A stretch of DNA of 64,000 nucleotides from Sphingomonas desiccabilis. Its GTDB lineage: Bacteria; Pseudomonadota; Alphaproteobacteria; Sphingomonadales; Sphingomonadaceae. The notes under the pieces were generated by a model that searched no databases, was not told where the DNA came from, and saw only the letters and a program-made list of their open reading frames with translations. The position numbers and the translations under genes are program-made. The stretch is taken from positions 1 through 64,000 of the forward strand of contig NZ_SDPT01000001.1 in assembly GCF_004135605.1 (NCBI RefSeq). The letters are read 5' to 3'. Positions 8,992-18,457 of the stretch are shown in pieces. Position 1 is the first letter of the stretch, and the number at the start of each line of letters is the position of its first letter.

Positions 8992-10893
8992 CTAGTTCGG
9001 GCTCGCGCCGCGCCGGGCCATCGCTGGAATCGTGGCGCGCGTCACCGACGGCGTCGTGGCGACCAGGTCCGGTCTGCCCGGCACCAGCGGGTAGAAGCCG
9101 AGCGCGCCGAATACATACCAGGCCGACATCGCGCCCGCGTCGTCGTCCATGCCGTCGGCATAACCCTGCGGCGCGAGCGCGAAGCTGCGACCCCGGAAGG
9201 GGGCGGGGCGCTTGCCGGCGTTGGTGTAGGGGTGGTCGACCGGCTCGGTGAGGTAGCGGTGCACGAGCTCCCGCGTGCGATCCGGACGCCCGAGCGCCGC
9301 GTAGAGCCAGGGCACATGAATGTCGGGCTGGTTGGTCATGTTGTAGAGCCCGTCCGCGAAGAAGCGGTCCAGCTCGCGCAGGAAACGCTCCTTGCCAAGC
9401 GTCGCCACCATCCAGTCGAGGTCGAACACCGGCGCCCACCGATATTGCCACAGCGTTCCCTGGTAGAGGCCCCGCGCCTTCACCACGTCGGCGTCGGGTC
9501 CGAGGTTCTCGAACACCGAGCGCCACATCTTCCGGTAGGAGAGTGCCTTAGCGCGGAAGCGCTCCGCGATCGCCGTCTCCCCCAGTTCCCCCGCGAGCTC
9601 GGCGACCGCCCAGTCATCATAGGCGGCCTCGATCTGCTGGTCCGGGGTATCGCGTTGTAGCGTCTCGCTTTCGCGTACCATGCCTGCCAGGGCGGCGCGG
9701 GCATCGAAGCCGCGGATGCCGCGCCGGTAGAAGTCGAGCAGCGCGACCCCGGCATGCTCGGTGCGCACGGTCAGGAACGGCTCGGTCCGGGTCGACCAGC
9801 GCTGCTTGCCCTCGCCATAGAGTGCCACCAGCGAGCGTGCGATGTCGGCGGCGCGATCCGGGTCGAGGATCGCGATCAGCGGCATCTGCGTCCGGTAATT
9901 GTCCCATAGCGCCCAGCTGGCATAGCGCGTGGTGCCCGGCGCGGACCGATGCACCTGGCCGTCGCTGCCGCGGTGGCGGCCATCCGGATCGTCGATCGCG
10001 ACCGGCGTCTGCATCACACGAAAGAGCGAGGTGTAGAACAGCGCACGCCGCTCCCGCGGCGCCTCGATGCGGACGCGCGACAGTTCCCGCTGCCAGCGCG
10101 CCCGGGTGCCCGCGAGTACCGTCGCGAACGATCGCGTGCCGATCTCCGTGTCTCGCACCATTGCCGCCGCGGCGGGGTCGACCGTCGAGAGGCCCGTGCG
10201 CACCTCCACGACGGCGCCGCGGCGCAGATCGAGCGGAAGTGAAGCCTGGCTGCCGGCGATGGTACCGGCGGCAGTGCGCGGCCTGCCGTCCACCGTGACC
10301 CGGCTCGCGCTGTGGATCGTATAGGCCCCCTCGTCGCAGACGGTGCCGGCGGTCAGAGTCGCCCGCAGGTCGGTGCCCTCGGCGGTGAGCCGGGCGGCAT
10401 GACGTCGGGTATAGGCGTGCGCCGCATCGAAGCGGAGCCGGTAGCGCCCCGCCCGGGCGACGGTGAAGCGCAGCAGGCCGGCGCCGCGGGTCGCGGTCAT
10501 GTCGGCAGTGATGCCGTTGGAATAGGTGACCCGGTAGTGCCCGGCTCCTGCGCGCTCGCTTGCCTTGTCGAGCGGCGCGAGCGCTCCCGAGCCCTCCGGC
10601 AGGAGCGACACCAGCAGGTCGCCGCCGCCGCCGCCACAGCCGACGCCGACCGCACGGGTGTGCGAGAAGCCGCGAAGGCTGCGCGCCGCATCGTCATAGC
10701 CGGCGTGGTTGGCAGGATCGGTATCCGGTCCCAGCTGCACCATGCCATAGGGCGCCACGGCGGCGGGCGAGAGCTGTCCGAAATCGGCGAGCGTGCCCAC
10801 GAAGGGATCGACGAGGTCGACCGGCTTCTCGCGCGCGATCGCAGGTGCGGTGAACGCCAGTGCCGCACCTGCGGCCAGCAGGACGCGCTTCAT
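8992..10893 (-). CDS. GH92-family alpha-mannosidase, short C-terminus
   Basis: 633 aa from ATG 10893, which starts a signal peptide (MKRVLLAAGAALAFTAPAIA). GH92 features are VDPFVGT at the N-terminus, GYDDAARSLRGFSHTRAVGVGC, YASWALWDNYRTQMPL, the PDQQIEAAYDDW region and MDDDAGAMSAWYVFGALGFYP. GH92 enzymes are calcium-dependent exo-alpha-mannosidases. In typical members roughly 80-100 more residues of a beta-sandwich follow YPLVPG; here the protein stops 28 residues later, 47 bases from the convergent amidohydrolase gene, so the C-terminal piece seems lost. An in-frame ATG-rich stretch upstream (ATG around 11013) could add about 40 residues but lacks signal-peptide character. It follows the sulfatase gene after 202 bases, in the same direction. 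Confidence 0.85.
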   Translation of the reverse strand: MKRVLLAAGAALAFTAPAIAREKPVDLVDPFVGTLADFGQLSPAAVAPYGMVQLGPDTDPANHAGYDDAARSLRGFSHTRAVGVGCGGGGGDLLVSLLPEGSGALAPLDKASERAGAGHYRVTYSNGITADMTATRGAGLLRFTVARAGRYRLRFDAAHAYTRRHAARLTAEGTDLRATLTAGTVCDEGAYTIHSASRVTVDGRPRTAAGTIAGSQASLPLDLRRGAVVEVRTGLSTVDPAAAAMVRDTEIGTRSFATVLAGTRARWQRELSRVRIEAPRERRALFYTSLFRVMQTPVAIDDPDGRHRGSDGQVHRSAPGTTRYASWALWDNYRTQMPLIAILDPDRAADIARSLVALYGEGKQRWSTRTEPFLTVRTEHAGVALLDFYRRGIRGFDARAALAGMVRESETLQRDTPDQQIEAAYDDWAVAELAGELGETAIAERFRAKALSYRKMWRSVFENLGPDADVVKARGLYQGTLWQYRWAPVFDLDWMVATLGKERFLRELDRFFADGLYNMTNQPDIHVPWLYAALGRPDRTRELVHRYLTEPVDHPYTNAGKRPAPFRGRSFALAPQGYADGMDDDAGAMSAWYVFGALGFYPLVPGRPDLVATTPSVTRATIPAMARRGASPN

Positions 10894-11095
10894 TGGCCGG
10901 CCTGAACGAGGCGCGGGGACGACGGGAACGGCATGCCAGGTCCCTTCGGGTCGCACGGCGCGGGGGATCCCCCGGCATCGGCGCTCGGCATTATCGGCAT
11001 TCATTCCCTCCATCAGGCGAGCAGCTGCCGCTCCTTTGCCCGGCCACCTCCCGGTGTCCAGAGCGGGCGGGCGAGCGCTGCCGGCGCTGCGCCGA

Positions 11096-12511
11096 TCAGT
11101 GTGCGCCGAGGTGGGAGTAAGGGTCCGTCTGGCCGGCCAGCCATGGGTCCTTGGTTGCCGTCCGCATCGCGCCGAGGCGTTCCGCCAGTTTTGCCTTGAT
11201 GCGGGCATGATCGGGGTCGCCCGCGAGGTTCGTAAGCTCGGCCGGGTCGCGCGCGAGGTCGTACAGCTCCTCCGCCGGTCGCTGTCGATAAGCCGCCTGG
11301 CTGCGCGCACCCAGGCGGATCGAGGGATCGGCGACGATGGCGTTCCATGACGGTGAACCCGCCACGTCGCCCGCGATCGGATAGGGGAGTGGATAGGCGA
11401 GGTTGAGGATATACTTGTACGTGCGCGTGCGGATCGCGCGCATCGGATAATACTGGTTGATCTCGTGGAAGTCGTGGCTTGCGAAGATCGCGTCGCGGGC
11501 CGGATCGTCGGCCTTGCCCAGCAGCGGGAGCAACGAGGTGCCCGACAGCTCGTACGCCGCGGGCGGCGCCACGCCTGCCCAGTCGAGCACGGTGGGCGCC
11601 ACATCGGTCCAGCTGACCATCGCGTCGCAGACGCCCGGCGCGCTCCCGGCAGCGCGGACGATCAGCGGCAGGTGGATGCCGGGATCGTAGAAATTGGTCT
11701 TTGCGCCCGGAAACGGCCGACCATTGTCGCTGAGGAAGATCACCAGCGTTTCGTCCGCTCGGCCGGTCGTCGTCAGGTCGTCCAGGATCATGCCGACGCC
11801 GCCGTCCAGACGGCTTAGCGATTCATAGTATTCGGCGAGGTCCTGCCGCACGGCGGGCAGGTCCGGCAGGTGCGCCGGGATCTGGACCCGACGCGGGTCA
11901 TAGCTCTCGGGCGTCACTCCGGGCCAGGCACGATCGTTGCCATAGTCGACGGCGGCGCGGTGCGGGTCGCTGTAGCCCACCGTCACGAAGAACGGCCGGT
12001 CGTCCGTCGATCGGATGAAGCTCGTGGCGGCGACCGCCAGCTCGCGAACGTCCCGGATGCCGGAGCGCTCGGGGACCAGTTCGGCTTCATAGGGAAAGGC
12101 GCTGTCCGGCCCGACGTGCTTCTTGCCGACCAGCGCCGTTGCATAGCCCGCGTGCCGCAGCAGCACGGGCAGCGTCTCGATGCCGGGCAGCAGGGACTGA
12201 TGGTGCACGTCGTGGTTGAGGCCGTACATCCCGTTCTGGTGGGTAAAGAGCCCGGTGTTGATCACGGCACGGCTCGGGCTGCACGAGGACACCGCCGCAT
12301 AGCCGTGGCGGAACAGGGTTCCGCCACGCGCCAGTCGGTCGATCCGCGGCGTTCGCACCGCGACGCCGTAGCAGCCGAGATCGAGCCCCTGATCGTCCGA
12401 GATCAGCAGCAGGACGTTGCGCTGCCGACGGGTGCGCCTCTGTGCCAGGGCCGGCGCAGCGGAGACCGCCGTCACGCCGGCCATGGCCTTCAGCACGTCC
12501 CGCCGCTCCAT
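11096..12511 (-). CDS. Tat-exported S1-family sulfatase
   Basis: 471 aa from ATG 12511. The N-terminus MERRDVLKAMAGVTAVSAAPALA is a twin-arginine signal. The sulfatase signature C-S-P-S-R (Cys at residue 77) is the site converted to formylglycine. Metal-binding DD appears in LLLISDDQGLDLGCYG, and the distal metal site in IFLSDNGRPFPGAKTN. The length and the SDNG/HFYDPGIHLPLIV pattern fit heparan N-sulfatase-like S1 enzymes acting on carbohydrate sulfates. It starts five bases after the TonB receptor stop codon, so the two are co-translated from one operon with the GH92 gene. The substrate is probably a sulfated or decorated mannose-containing glycan (inference). A formylglycine-generating enzyme is not in the window. 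Confidence 0.9.
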   Translation of the reverse strand: MERRDVLKAMAGVTAVSAAPALAQRRTRRQRNVLLLISDDQGLDLGCYGVAVRTPRIDRLARGGTLFRHGYAAVSSCSPSRAVINTGLFTHQNGMYGLNHDVHHQSLLPGIETLPVLLRHAGYATALVGKKHVGPDSAFPYEAELVPERSGIRDVRELAVAATSFIRSTDDRPFFVTVGYSDPHRAAVDYGNDRAWPGVTPESYDPRRVQIPAHLPDLPAVRQDLAEYYESLSRLDGGVGMILDDLTTTGRADETLVIFLSDNGRPFPGAKTNFYDPGIHLPLIVRAAGSAPGVCDAMVSWTDVAPTVLDWAGVAPPAAYELSGTSLLPLLGKADDPARDAIFASHDFHEINQYYPMRAIRTRTYKYILNLAYPLPYPIAGDVAGSPSWNAIVADPSIRLGARSQAAYRQRPAEELYDLARDPAELTNLAGDPDHARIKAKLAERLGAMRTATKDPWLAGQTDPYSHLGAH

Positions 12512-12516
12512 GGCGG

Positions 12517-14997
12517 TCAGAATTCGAATGCCGCGCTGAACCGGAACGAGCGGCCGAGGATCGGACGGGCAAGGATCGCGCCGGTGCCCTGGCCGCCGAT
12601 GATGCGCGGATTGCCCTCGGTCAGGCCGATCTCGTCGGTCAGGTTGTTGCCGGTCACCTGCAGCCGGATGCGCTGCGCCACCTCGACGGAGATGCCCGCG
12701 TCGAGCTGGTAGAAGTGCGGCAGCAGCTGCAGGTTCTCCGGGTCGGAGAAGCGGTCCCCGGTATATTGCAGCGTCGCGAAGATCGAGGGACGCAGGTTGC
12801 CGATATCCACGTCGATCGCCGGGGTCACCCGCCACATCCACCTGGGCTGGCGCTGCACCCGGTTGCCGGTGTTGTCGATCGCACCATTTCCCGTGAAGAA
12901 GTCCCGGTAGGTCGCGTCGAGATAGGTGCCGGCGGCGGTGATGCTGAACCACGGCGTCGGCCGCAGGGCGCCTTCCAGCTCCACGCCGGTCGCCTTGGCG
13001 CCGCCGTTCGAGCTTACCGGCACATTGTCGATCAGCGTCGTGGTGGCGAGGCCTTCGAACTTGTTGTGGAAGACGGTGGCATAGAGGTTGGCGAACCCGG
13101 TCGAGATCTTCACCCCACCCTCGTAGGTATCGACCTCCGCGGTTGCCGCCAGTCCGGTGTCGTTGGCGATGTTCTCGGCCGTGGCCTCGCGCAGATTGTC
13201 GAACTGCGGGAAGCTGTTGCCGCGGCTGTAGCGGGCAAAGACGCCGATCTCGTCCGTGAAATCGTAGTTGGCGCCCGCCGTCCACGACCACGCATCGTTG
13301 CGGTAGCGGATCGTGCGCGGGTCGCCGAGCACGGTGACGGCATTGTCGTACAGCGTAAGGGGGTCGCCATCGAGGTCGACGTTGCCGCCCGCAACCGGCG
13401 TGCGCAGCACCGCATCGACGACATGGCGCTGCCAGCGGATGCCGCCGTCGATGCGCAGCTGCGGGGTCAGCTGCAGCTCGTCGACGGCATAGAGGGCATA
13501 GTCCTCGCCTTCGTAATGCGCGCGGACCTGAAAGGCCGGGCCGCTCGTGAAGCCGTCGAGCGTCGCCGTGCGGCCACCGTTCAGCGTCAGGTTGAGGCGT
13601 CGCGCGTTCGGTTCCGCCGCGAGCAGGACCTGATTGCCGAGCACCCAGGAGTCGCGCGACGTATAGTTGGTGTAGAAGAAGCCGGCGGTCAGCTTGTTCT
13701 TGCCCGCCGTCCATTCGGCTGCCGTGTCCGAGACGAACGACGAGATTTTCTTGCGCACTTCCCAGATGCCGGCGCGCATCACCCGGGCGTCGGCGCCGCC
13801 CTCGACCGCGCCGCCGCCGCTCGCATAGGTGAGCGCGCCGACGGCGGAGCCGGCGCCGCCCAGCGTCACCGCCATGGCGGATGCGGCGACCGGCGCCTCG
13901 ACCGGCACCAGCCCCAGCGTATCCGCATTGCCGCCAAGGAAGCTGGTGCGCTCGCGCAGCCGCAGCCCGTCGGCGACTTCATATTCGAAGTTGATGCCGG
14001 TGTTGATCACCTTTGCGCCGCGGCCCTCGGCCAGGTCGAGCGTACGGCCGACCACGTTGGTCGTGATCCGCGTGTCCCGGCCCATCAGCGTGCCGGTGCC
14101 GGCATCGAAGCCGGGATAGGCGCGGATGTCGCCGTCGCTGTCGGAAATCACGGGGATCGGCAGCAGCCAGGCGCCGCGATCGTTCAGATAGCGCGCGTAC
14201 ACCTCCACCGATCCGCGGCTGCCGAAATCGTGATGGACATTGGCCGTGATCTGGCCGCCCTTCTCGGCGCGGAAGCCGGGATCGCGGATGCCGTTGCCTC
14301 GCGCGTAATAGCCGCCCACCATGAATCCGGTCTCGTCGTCGAGCGGGCCGGAGATCCAGGCATCGCCGCGGATCTCGTCGTAATCGGTGTAGGAGAGCTT
14401 GGCCAAGCCGTGGAGGTCGCCGCCGCCGATCCGCGGAACGACGTTCACGGTCAGTCCGGGCTGGCCGAGCGAGAACAGCGATCCCGTGCCGCCGCGCACC
14501 GCCTCGATCCGCTGCACGGTCTCATCCAGCCGGATCAGCTGCGAGTTCTCCAGGAACGACAGGGTGGGCGGCGCAAACACCGGCGCGCCGGCATATTGAA
14601 AGGTGACGAACTGGGCATCACCACCGGACGGATAGCCGCGGACGAAGATATTGGCGCCATTCTGGCCGCCCGAGCTTTCCGCCATCACGCCGGGCACCGC
14701 GCGCAGGATGTCGGCGGTGCTGTTGGGTGCCGCGCGTTCGATGGCGTCGTTGGAAAGCGCCGTTACCGCAAACGCGGCGTCCTGCCGGCGCGTGCCGCCG
14801 CCGGCGGTGCCGACGACGATGATCTCTTCGCCACTGGGCTGGCTCGTATCCACCAGCCCCTCCTCCGGCGCCGCACGCTGGGCGCTGTCCGCCGCTTGCG
14901 CTCCGTCCGTGTTCGTTTGCGCGAGTGCAGGGAGTGCCGTCATCAGCGCCCCGGTAGCGGTACCGATCATCAGTCGACGAATGGATATGGCAAGCAT
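12517..14997 (-). CDS. TonB-dependent outer-membrane receptor of the sulfatase/mannosidase operon
   Basis: 826 aa from ATG 14997. It has a signal peptide ending ALPALAQ, a TonB box-like EEIIVVGTA, and a plug domain (NSTADILRAVPGVMAESSG, ANIFVRGYP, VQRIEAVRGGTGSLFSLGQPGLTVNVVPR). The barrel ends with LQVTGNNLTDEIGL...GRSFRFSAAFEF and a C-terminal aromatic residue suited to BamA-dependent insertion. It is the first gene of the operon receptor-sulfatase-GH92. It would import the oligosaccharide released or trimmed by its partners. No SusD-type lipoprotein is present, as usual for proteobacteria. Divergent from the trehalase gene at 15346. Confidence 0.92.
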   Translation of the reverse strand: MLAISIRRLMIGTATGALMTALPALAQTNTDGAQAADSAQRAAPEEGLVDTSQPSGEEIIVVGTAGGGTRRQDAAFAVTALSNDAIERAAPNSTADILRAVPGVMAESSGGQNGANIFVRGYPSGGDAQFVTFQYAGAPVFAPPTLSFLENSQLIRLDETVQRIEAVRGGTGSLFSLGQPGLTVNVVPRIGGGDLHGLAKLSYTDYDEIRGDAWISGPLDDETGFMVGGYYARGNGIRDPGFRAEKGGQITANVHHDFGSRGSVEVYARYLNDRGAWLLPIPVISDSDGDIRAYPGFDAGTGTLMGRDTRITTNVVGRTLDLAEGRGAKVINTGINFEYEVADGLRLRERTSFLGGNADTLGLVPVEAPVAASAMAVTLGGAGSAVGALTYASGGGAVEGGADARVMRAGIWEVRKKISSFVSDTAAEWTAGKNKLTAGFFYTNYTSRDSWVLGNQVLLAAEPNARRLNLTLNGGRTATLDGFTSGPAFQVRAHYEGEDYALYAVDELQLTPQLRIDGGIRWQRHVVDAVLRTPVAGGNVDLDGDPLTLYDNAVTVLGDPRTIRYRNDAWSWTAGANYDFTDEIGVFARYSRGNSFPQFDNLREATAENIANDTGLAATAEVDTYEGGVKISTGFANLYATVFHNKFEGLATTTLIDNVPVSSNGGAKATGVELEGALRPTPWFSITAAGTYLDATYRDFFTGNGAIDNTGNRVQRQPRWMWRVTPAIDVDIGNLRPSIFATLQYTGDRFSDPENLQLLPHFYQLDAGISVEVAQRIRLQVTGNNLTDEIGLTEGNPRIIGGQGTGAILARPILGRSFRFSAAFEF

Positions 14998-15345
14998 GTC
15001 TCATCCCCTACACTTGTACGAGCCGACTCTGATCCGGTCGGCCTTGAATATGGGACCTTCGTCCCAAGAGCTGTTATAGTAGTTCCCCCTGCTCGGGGCG
15101 ATAGGTACAAGATACGAGGGCGGCTAACTGCTGCTTTTTGGCCACAGAGGAGGCGCGATCGGAGGCGAGTTCTGGATTGCTGATCTTCCGGGAAGCTTTC
15201 TTGTGGGAACGGCCGGCGCGACACCGACGGGACGGGGCGATCGTGCAGGCTCCCGCACCTCGATGATGGCATGCCGGCTTGCCGCCGCCTTCTTGGACCG
15301 GCATCTGGGCACGATTGCCGCGTCACGCTGACGAGAGGACCAGAC
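14998..15345. promoter_or_regulatory. 348-bp divergent promoter region, receptor operon / trehalase
   Basis: No credible gene is seen here. It must hold the promoters of the minus-strand receptor operon and the plus-strand trehalase. A perfect 16-nt hairpin/operator-like sequence TGGGACcttcGTCCCA lies at 15051-15066. The trehalase has AGAGGACC before its ATG. I found no convincing -35/-10 pair and no riboswitch-like fold. Confidence 0.5.
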
Positions 15346-16923
15346 ATGAAGCTTTCGCGTTCGCTGATCGGCGGCCTGCTTGCGATCTCGGCACTGGTCG
15401 CGAGCCCGCTTGCCGCGCACCAGCAATCGCCTGCCGACCTCTACGGCCCGCTCTTCCGCGCGGTGCAGACCGGGCGCATCTTCCCGGACGGCAAGACCTT
15501 CGTCGATGCGGTGCCGAAGCGCGCGCCAGACGCCATCCTGGCAGAGTATCGCCGCGCGGCGCCGGATACGCCGGAGGCGCTGCGCGCCTTCGTGCTCGCC
15601 AACTTCGTCGTGCCGGGGGTCAACGACCGCGCGGCCGCGGACCTGCGCCGCCACATCCGCACGCTCTGGCCGACGCTCGTGCGCCAGCCCGAGCCGGTGC
15701 CGGCGGGCAGTTCGGCGCTGCCGATGCAGGCGCCCTATGTGGTGCCGGGCGGGCGTTTCCGTGAAATCTACTATTGGGACAGCTATTTCACGATGCTGGG
15801 GCTGACCGTCGACGGGCAGCAGCCGCTGGTGGAATCGATGCTCGCGGACTTCACCGACGCCATCGAGCGCTATGGCCACATCCCCAACGGCATGCGGACC
15901 TATTATCTCGGCCGTTCGCAGCCGCCCTTCTTCGCGCTGATGCTCGATCTGTCCAAGGATGCCGATCCCGCGCTCGCTGCGCGCCGGCTCGCGGCGTTGA
16001 AGCGCGAGCATGGCTATTGGATGCAGGGCACCGCGTGTCTGGATGCATCGGGTGCCTGTGCACGCGTGGTGCGCATGCCGGACGGAACGCTGCTCAACCG
16101 CTATTGGGATGATCGCCCGCTGCCGCGCGATGAATCCTATGCCGAGGACGTGGCCACCGCGCAGGAAGACCCGTCGCGCCCTGCCGAAATCCTCTACCGG
16201 CACCTGCGCGCAGGGGCGGAGAGCGGGTGGGACTATAGCAGCCGGTGGCTTGCCGATCCGCGGCGCCTCGCCTCGATCCGCACCACCGACATCGTGCCGG
16301 TCGACCTCAACAGCCTGCTGCTGATCCTGGAGGAGTCGATCGCGCGCCGGTGTGCGGCCGCGGGCGACCAGGGCTGCGCCACCCGGTTCGCCGCCCTTGC
16401 AAGCAAGCGCCGCGCTGCGCTCGACCGCTATTTCTGGGTGGCGAAGGAGGGGCGCTATGCGGATTGGGACCGTGTCGCGCGCGCCGCCACGCCGCGCCTG
16501 TCCGCCGCGATGCTCTATCCGCTGTTCGCGGGCGCCGCGTCTCCCGGGCAGGCTGCCGCCGTCGCGGCGACGGTGCGTCGGACGCTGCTCGCGACGGGTG
16601 GGCTGCGGACCACGCCGCTGCGGACCGGCCAGCAATGGGATTCACCCAACGGCTGGGCGCCGCTGCAGTGGATCGCCATCTCGGGCCTGGACCGCTCCGG
16701 CCAGCCGGAACTCGCGCGCGAGATCGCCCGCCGCTGGATCGACACGGTCGCCACCGCCTATGCCGAAACCGGCAAGATGCTTGAAAAATACGACGTCGAG
16801 GAGCGCAAGCCCGGGGGTGGCGGCGAATATCCGACGCAGGACGGCTTCGGCTGGACCAACGGCGTGGCGAGCGCGATCCTGGAGCGCTACCCGGACACCG
16901 GCGCTTCGGTCGGCGGCCGCTGA
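15346..16923 (+). CDS. treA: Periplasmic alpha,alpha-trehalase (GH37)
   Basis: 525 aa from ATG 15346, preceded by GAGGACC. It has a Sec signal peptide (LIGGLLAISALVASPLAAH). Both GH37 signatures are present: PGGRFREIYYWDSYFTMLGL near residues 133-152 and QWDSPNGWAP near 430-439. The sequence also has the RAGAESGWDYSSRW segment and the C-terminal GGGGEYPTQDGFGWTNGV that contributes to the active site. It hydrolyses trehalose to two glucose in the periplasm. Length matches E. coli TreA. It is divergent from the mannosidase/sulfatase operon and is followed ten bases later by a small hotdog hydratase gene, so the two may share a transcript. Confidence 0.95.
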   Translation: MKLSRSLIGGLLAISALVASPLAAHQQSPADLYGPLFRAVQTGRIFPDGKTFVDAVPKRAPDAILAEYRRAAPDTPEALRAFVLANFVVPGVNDRAAADLRRHIRTLWPTLVRQPEPVPAGSSALPMQAPYVVPGGRFREIYYWDSYFTMLGLTVDGQQPLVESMLADFTDAIERYGHIPNGMRTYYLGRSQPPFFALMLDLSKDADPALAARRLAALKREHGYWMQGTACLDASGACARVVRMPDGTLLNRYWDDRPLPRDESYAEDVATAQEDPSRPAEILYRHLRAGAESGWDYSSRWLADPRRLASIRTTDIVPVDLNSLLLILEESIARRCAAAGDQGCATRFAALASKRRAALDRYFWVAKEGRYADWDRVARAATPRLSAAMLYPLFAGAASPGQAAAVAATVRRTLLATGGLRTTPLRTGQQWDSPNGWAPLQWIAISGLDRSGQPELAREIARRWIDTVATAYAETGKMLEKYDVEERKPGGGGEYPTQDGFGWTNGVASAILERYPDTGASVGGR

Positions 16924-16933
16924 AAGGACTCCC

Positions 16934-17398
16934 ATGCCTGCCCGCTACCTAGAGGACCTGTCCGTCGGAGAAACCTGGGAGGGCGGGCCGATCCCGATCG
17001 CCGAGGATGCGGTGATCGCGTTCGCCAAGGCCTATGATCCCCAGCCGATGCACGTCGATCCGGTGGCGGCGGCGCAGGGACGCTTCGGCGGGATCATCGC
17101 GAGCGGCTGGCATGTCGCGGCGCTGGTGATGCGCGACTATGTCGAGAGCAGCCCCTTCGGCGACACGCCGCTGCTGGGGCTCCAGCTCGACGGGCTCCGC
17201 TGGGAAGAGGCGGTGCGTCCGGGCGATGTGCTGCAGGCCCGCCGTGAGATCCTGGAGGTGACGCGTTCGCGCAGCAAGCCCGATCGCGGGCTCGTCCGCA
17301 TCGGCGTCACCGTCACCAACCAGCATGGCCGCACCGTGATGCGGTACACGAACCTCGTTCAGATCTTCGCACGTCCGGATGCGGAGGCAGGATGCTAA
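16934..17398 (+). CDS. MaoC-like hotdog-fold dehydratase
   Basis: 154 aa from ATG 16934, with AAAGGA upstream. A single hotdog domain contains the hydratase 2 motif region FAKAYDPQPMHVDP with the catalytic Asp/His pair, followed by FGGIIASGWHVAALVMR. MaoC-domain proteins hydrate enoyl-CoA or related thioesters; this single-domain form is widespread and its substrate cannot be deduced. It sits ten bases after treA, so it is probably transcribed with it, though no pathway link is evident. Confidence 0.85.
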   Translation: MPARYLEDLSVGETWEGGPIPIAEDAVIAFAKAYDPQPMHVDPVAAAQGRFGGIIASGWHVAALVMRDYVESSPFGDTPLLGLQLDGLRWEEAVRPGDVLQARREILEVTRSRSKPDRGLVRIGVTVTNQHGRTVMRYTNLVQIFARPDAEAGC

Positions 17399-17540
17399 CC
17401 TAGTAGAATCCGTCCGCGTAATATCCGCTGCGCGCCTCCTCCCGTCGCAGTGGCGCGAACCTTCGCTCTCTGCGGAGCGCTTGCGGGATGCCGGAAGCCT
17501 TCAGGTTTCTTCAGGCGTCACCGCAACCGGAGGAGTTCCC

Positions 17541-18416
17541 ATGTTCATCCACATCAAGGAGGCGGCCTACAACTGCACGCCCGAGCGTCCCGATCCTCTC
17601 TATGCCAAGAAGCTCCAGGAGCTGATCGGCGGCCAGTGGGGCGAGATCAGCGTGATGCTGGGCTACATGTTCCAGGCCTGGAACAGTCGCGGCCCGATCA
17701 AGTATCGCGACATGACCTTCGACATCGGCACGGAGGAGATCGGCCATGTCGAGATGCTGGCGACGATGGTCGCCCGGCTGCTCGAACAGTCCCCGGTGGA
17801 AGCGCAGGAACATGCCGCCAAGGATTCGATCGTCGGCGCGGTGATGGGCGGCGCGCGTGTCGACGACGTGGTGTTCGCCGCGATGAGCCCGCAGCACGCG
17901 ATCGTCAGCGGCGGCGGCGCGATGCCGGTGGACTCGCAGGGCAACCGCTGGACCGCCGACTACATCGTCGCGAGCGGCAACCTGCTGGCCGACTTCCGCT
18001 TCAACGTGACGGCCGAGAGCCAGGGTCGCCTCCAGGCCGCCCGTCTCTACAACATGACGGACGATCCCGGCGTGAAGGACATGCTGAGCTACCTGATCGC
18101 CCGTGACACCATGCACCAGAACCAGTGGCTGGCCGCGATCGCCGAGCTGGAGGCCGACGGCCTGGACCAGACCCCGGTTCCCGTCACCTTCCCCAAGGAG
18201 CTGGAGCGCGAGGAATTCGCGTACAAGTACCTCCAGCATTCGCGCGGCGGCGAAAGCGCCACCGGCCGCTGGGCATCGGGCCCGTCGATGGACGGCAAGG
18301 GCGAGTTCGAATTCGTCGCCGAGCCGCCGGCCATGGGCCCGCCGCTCGAACTCGGGCCCACGGACCCGCGCCTCTACGGCACCCAGAAGGTACCGACTCC
18401 GCCGGCTGCATCCTGA
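17541..18416 (+). CDS. Manganese (non-haem) catalase
   Basis: 291 aa from ATG 17541 with a strong ribosome site GGAGGAG. The dimanganese ligands can be traced: Glu35 (GGQWGEISVML), Glu66 and His69 (GTEEIGHVEM), Glu159 (NVTAESQGR) and His192 (RDTMHQNQW), with the spacing known for this family. The ferritin-like four-helix bundle covers most of the chain. The C-terminal tail is a Pro/Gly-rich extension. It disproportionates hydrogen peroxide in the cytoplasm. It stands alone, ended by a strong bidirectional terminator. Confidence 0.95.
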   Translation: MFIHIKEAAYNCTPERPDPLYAKKLQELIGGQWGEISVMLGYMFQAWNSRGPIKYRDMTFDIGTEEIGHVEMLATMVARLLEQSPVEAQEHAAKDSIVGAVMGGARVDDVVFAAMSPQHAIVSGGGAMPVDSQGNRWTADYIVASGNLLADFRFNVTAESQGRLQAARLYNMTDDPGVKDMLSYLIARDTMHQNQWLAAIAELEADGLDQTPVPVTFPKELEREEFAYKYLQHSRGGESATGRWASGPSMDGKGEFEFVAEPPAMGPPLELGPTDPRLYGTQKVPTPPAAS

Positions 18417-18420
18417 CGGA

Positions 18421-18450
18421 ACGGGAGCGGCGGTTCTCTGCCGCTCCCGT
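18421..18450. terminator. Bidirectional terminator between Mn-catalase and DUF5695 gene
   Basis: An 11-bp perfect stem ACGGGAGCGGC/GCCGCTCCCGT closes an 8-nt loop in the 41-bp gap between two convergent genes. There is no long T tract on either side, but the position and strength fit a shared terminator. Confidence 0.7.
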
Positions 18451-18457
18451 CTCCCGC

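Noticed and set aside
10894..11016. N-terminal extension of the GH92 protein to the ATG near 11013
   Set aside because: The extension has no signal-peptide character and would bury the clear signal peptide that begins at 10893.
15106..15118. TACAAGATACGAG upstream of trehalase, as a degenerate operator copy
   Set aside because: It matches only about 10 of 13 positions of the site and lacks the GTATAC core, which is expected by chance in an intergenic region of this size.
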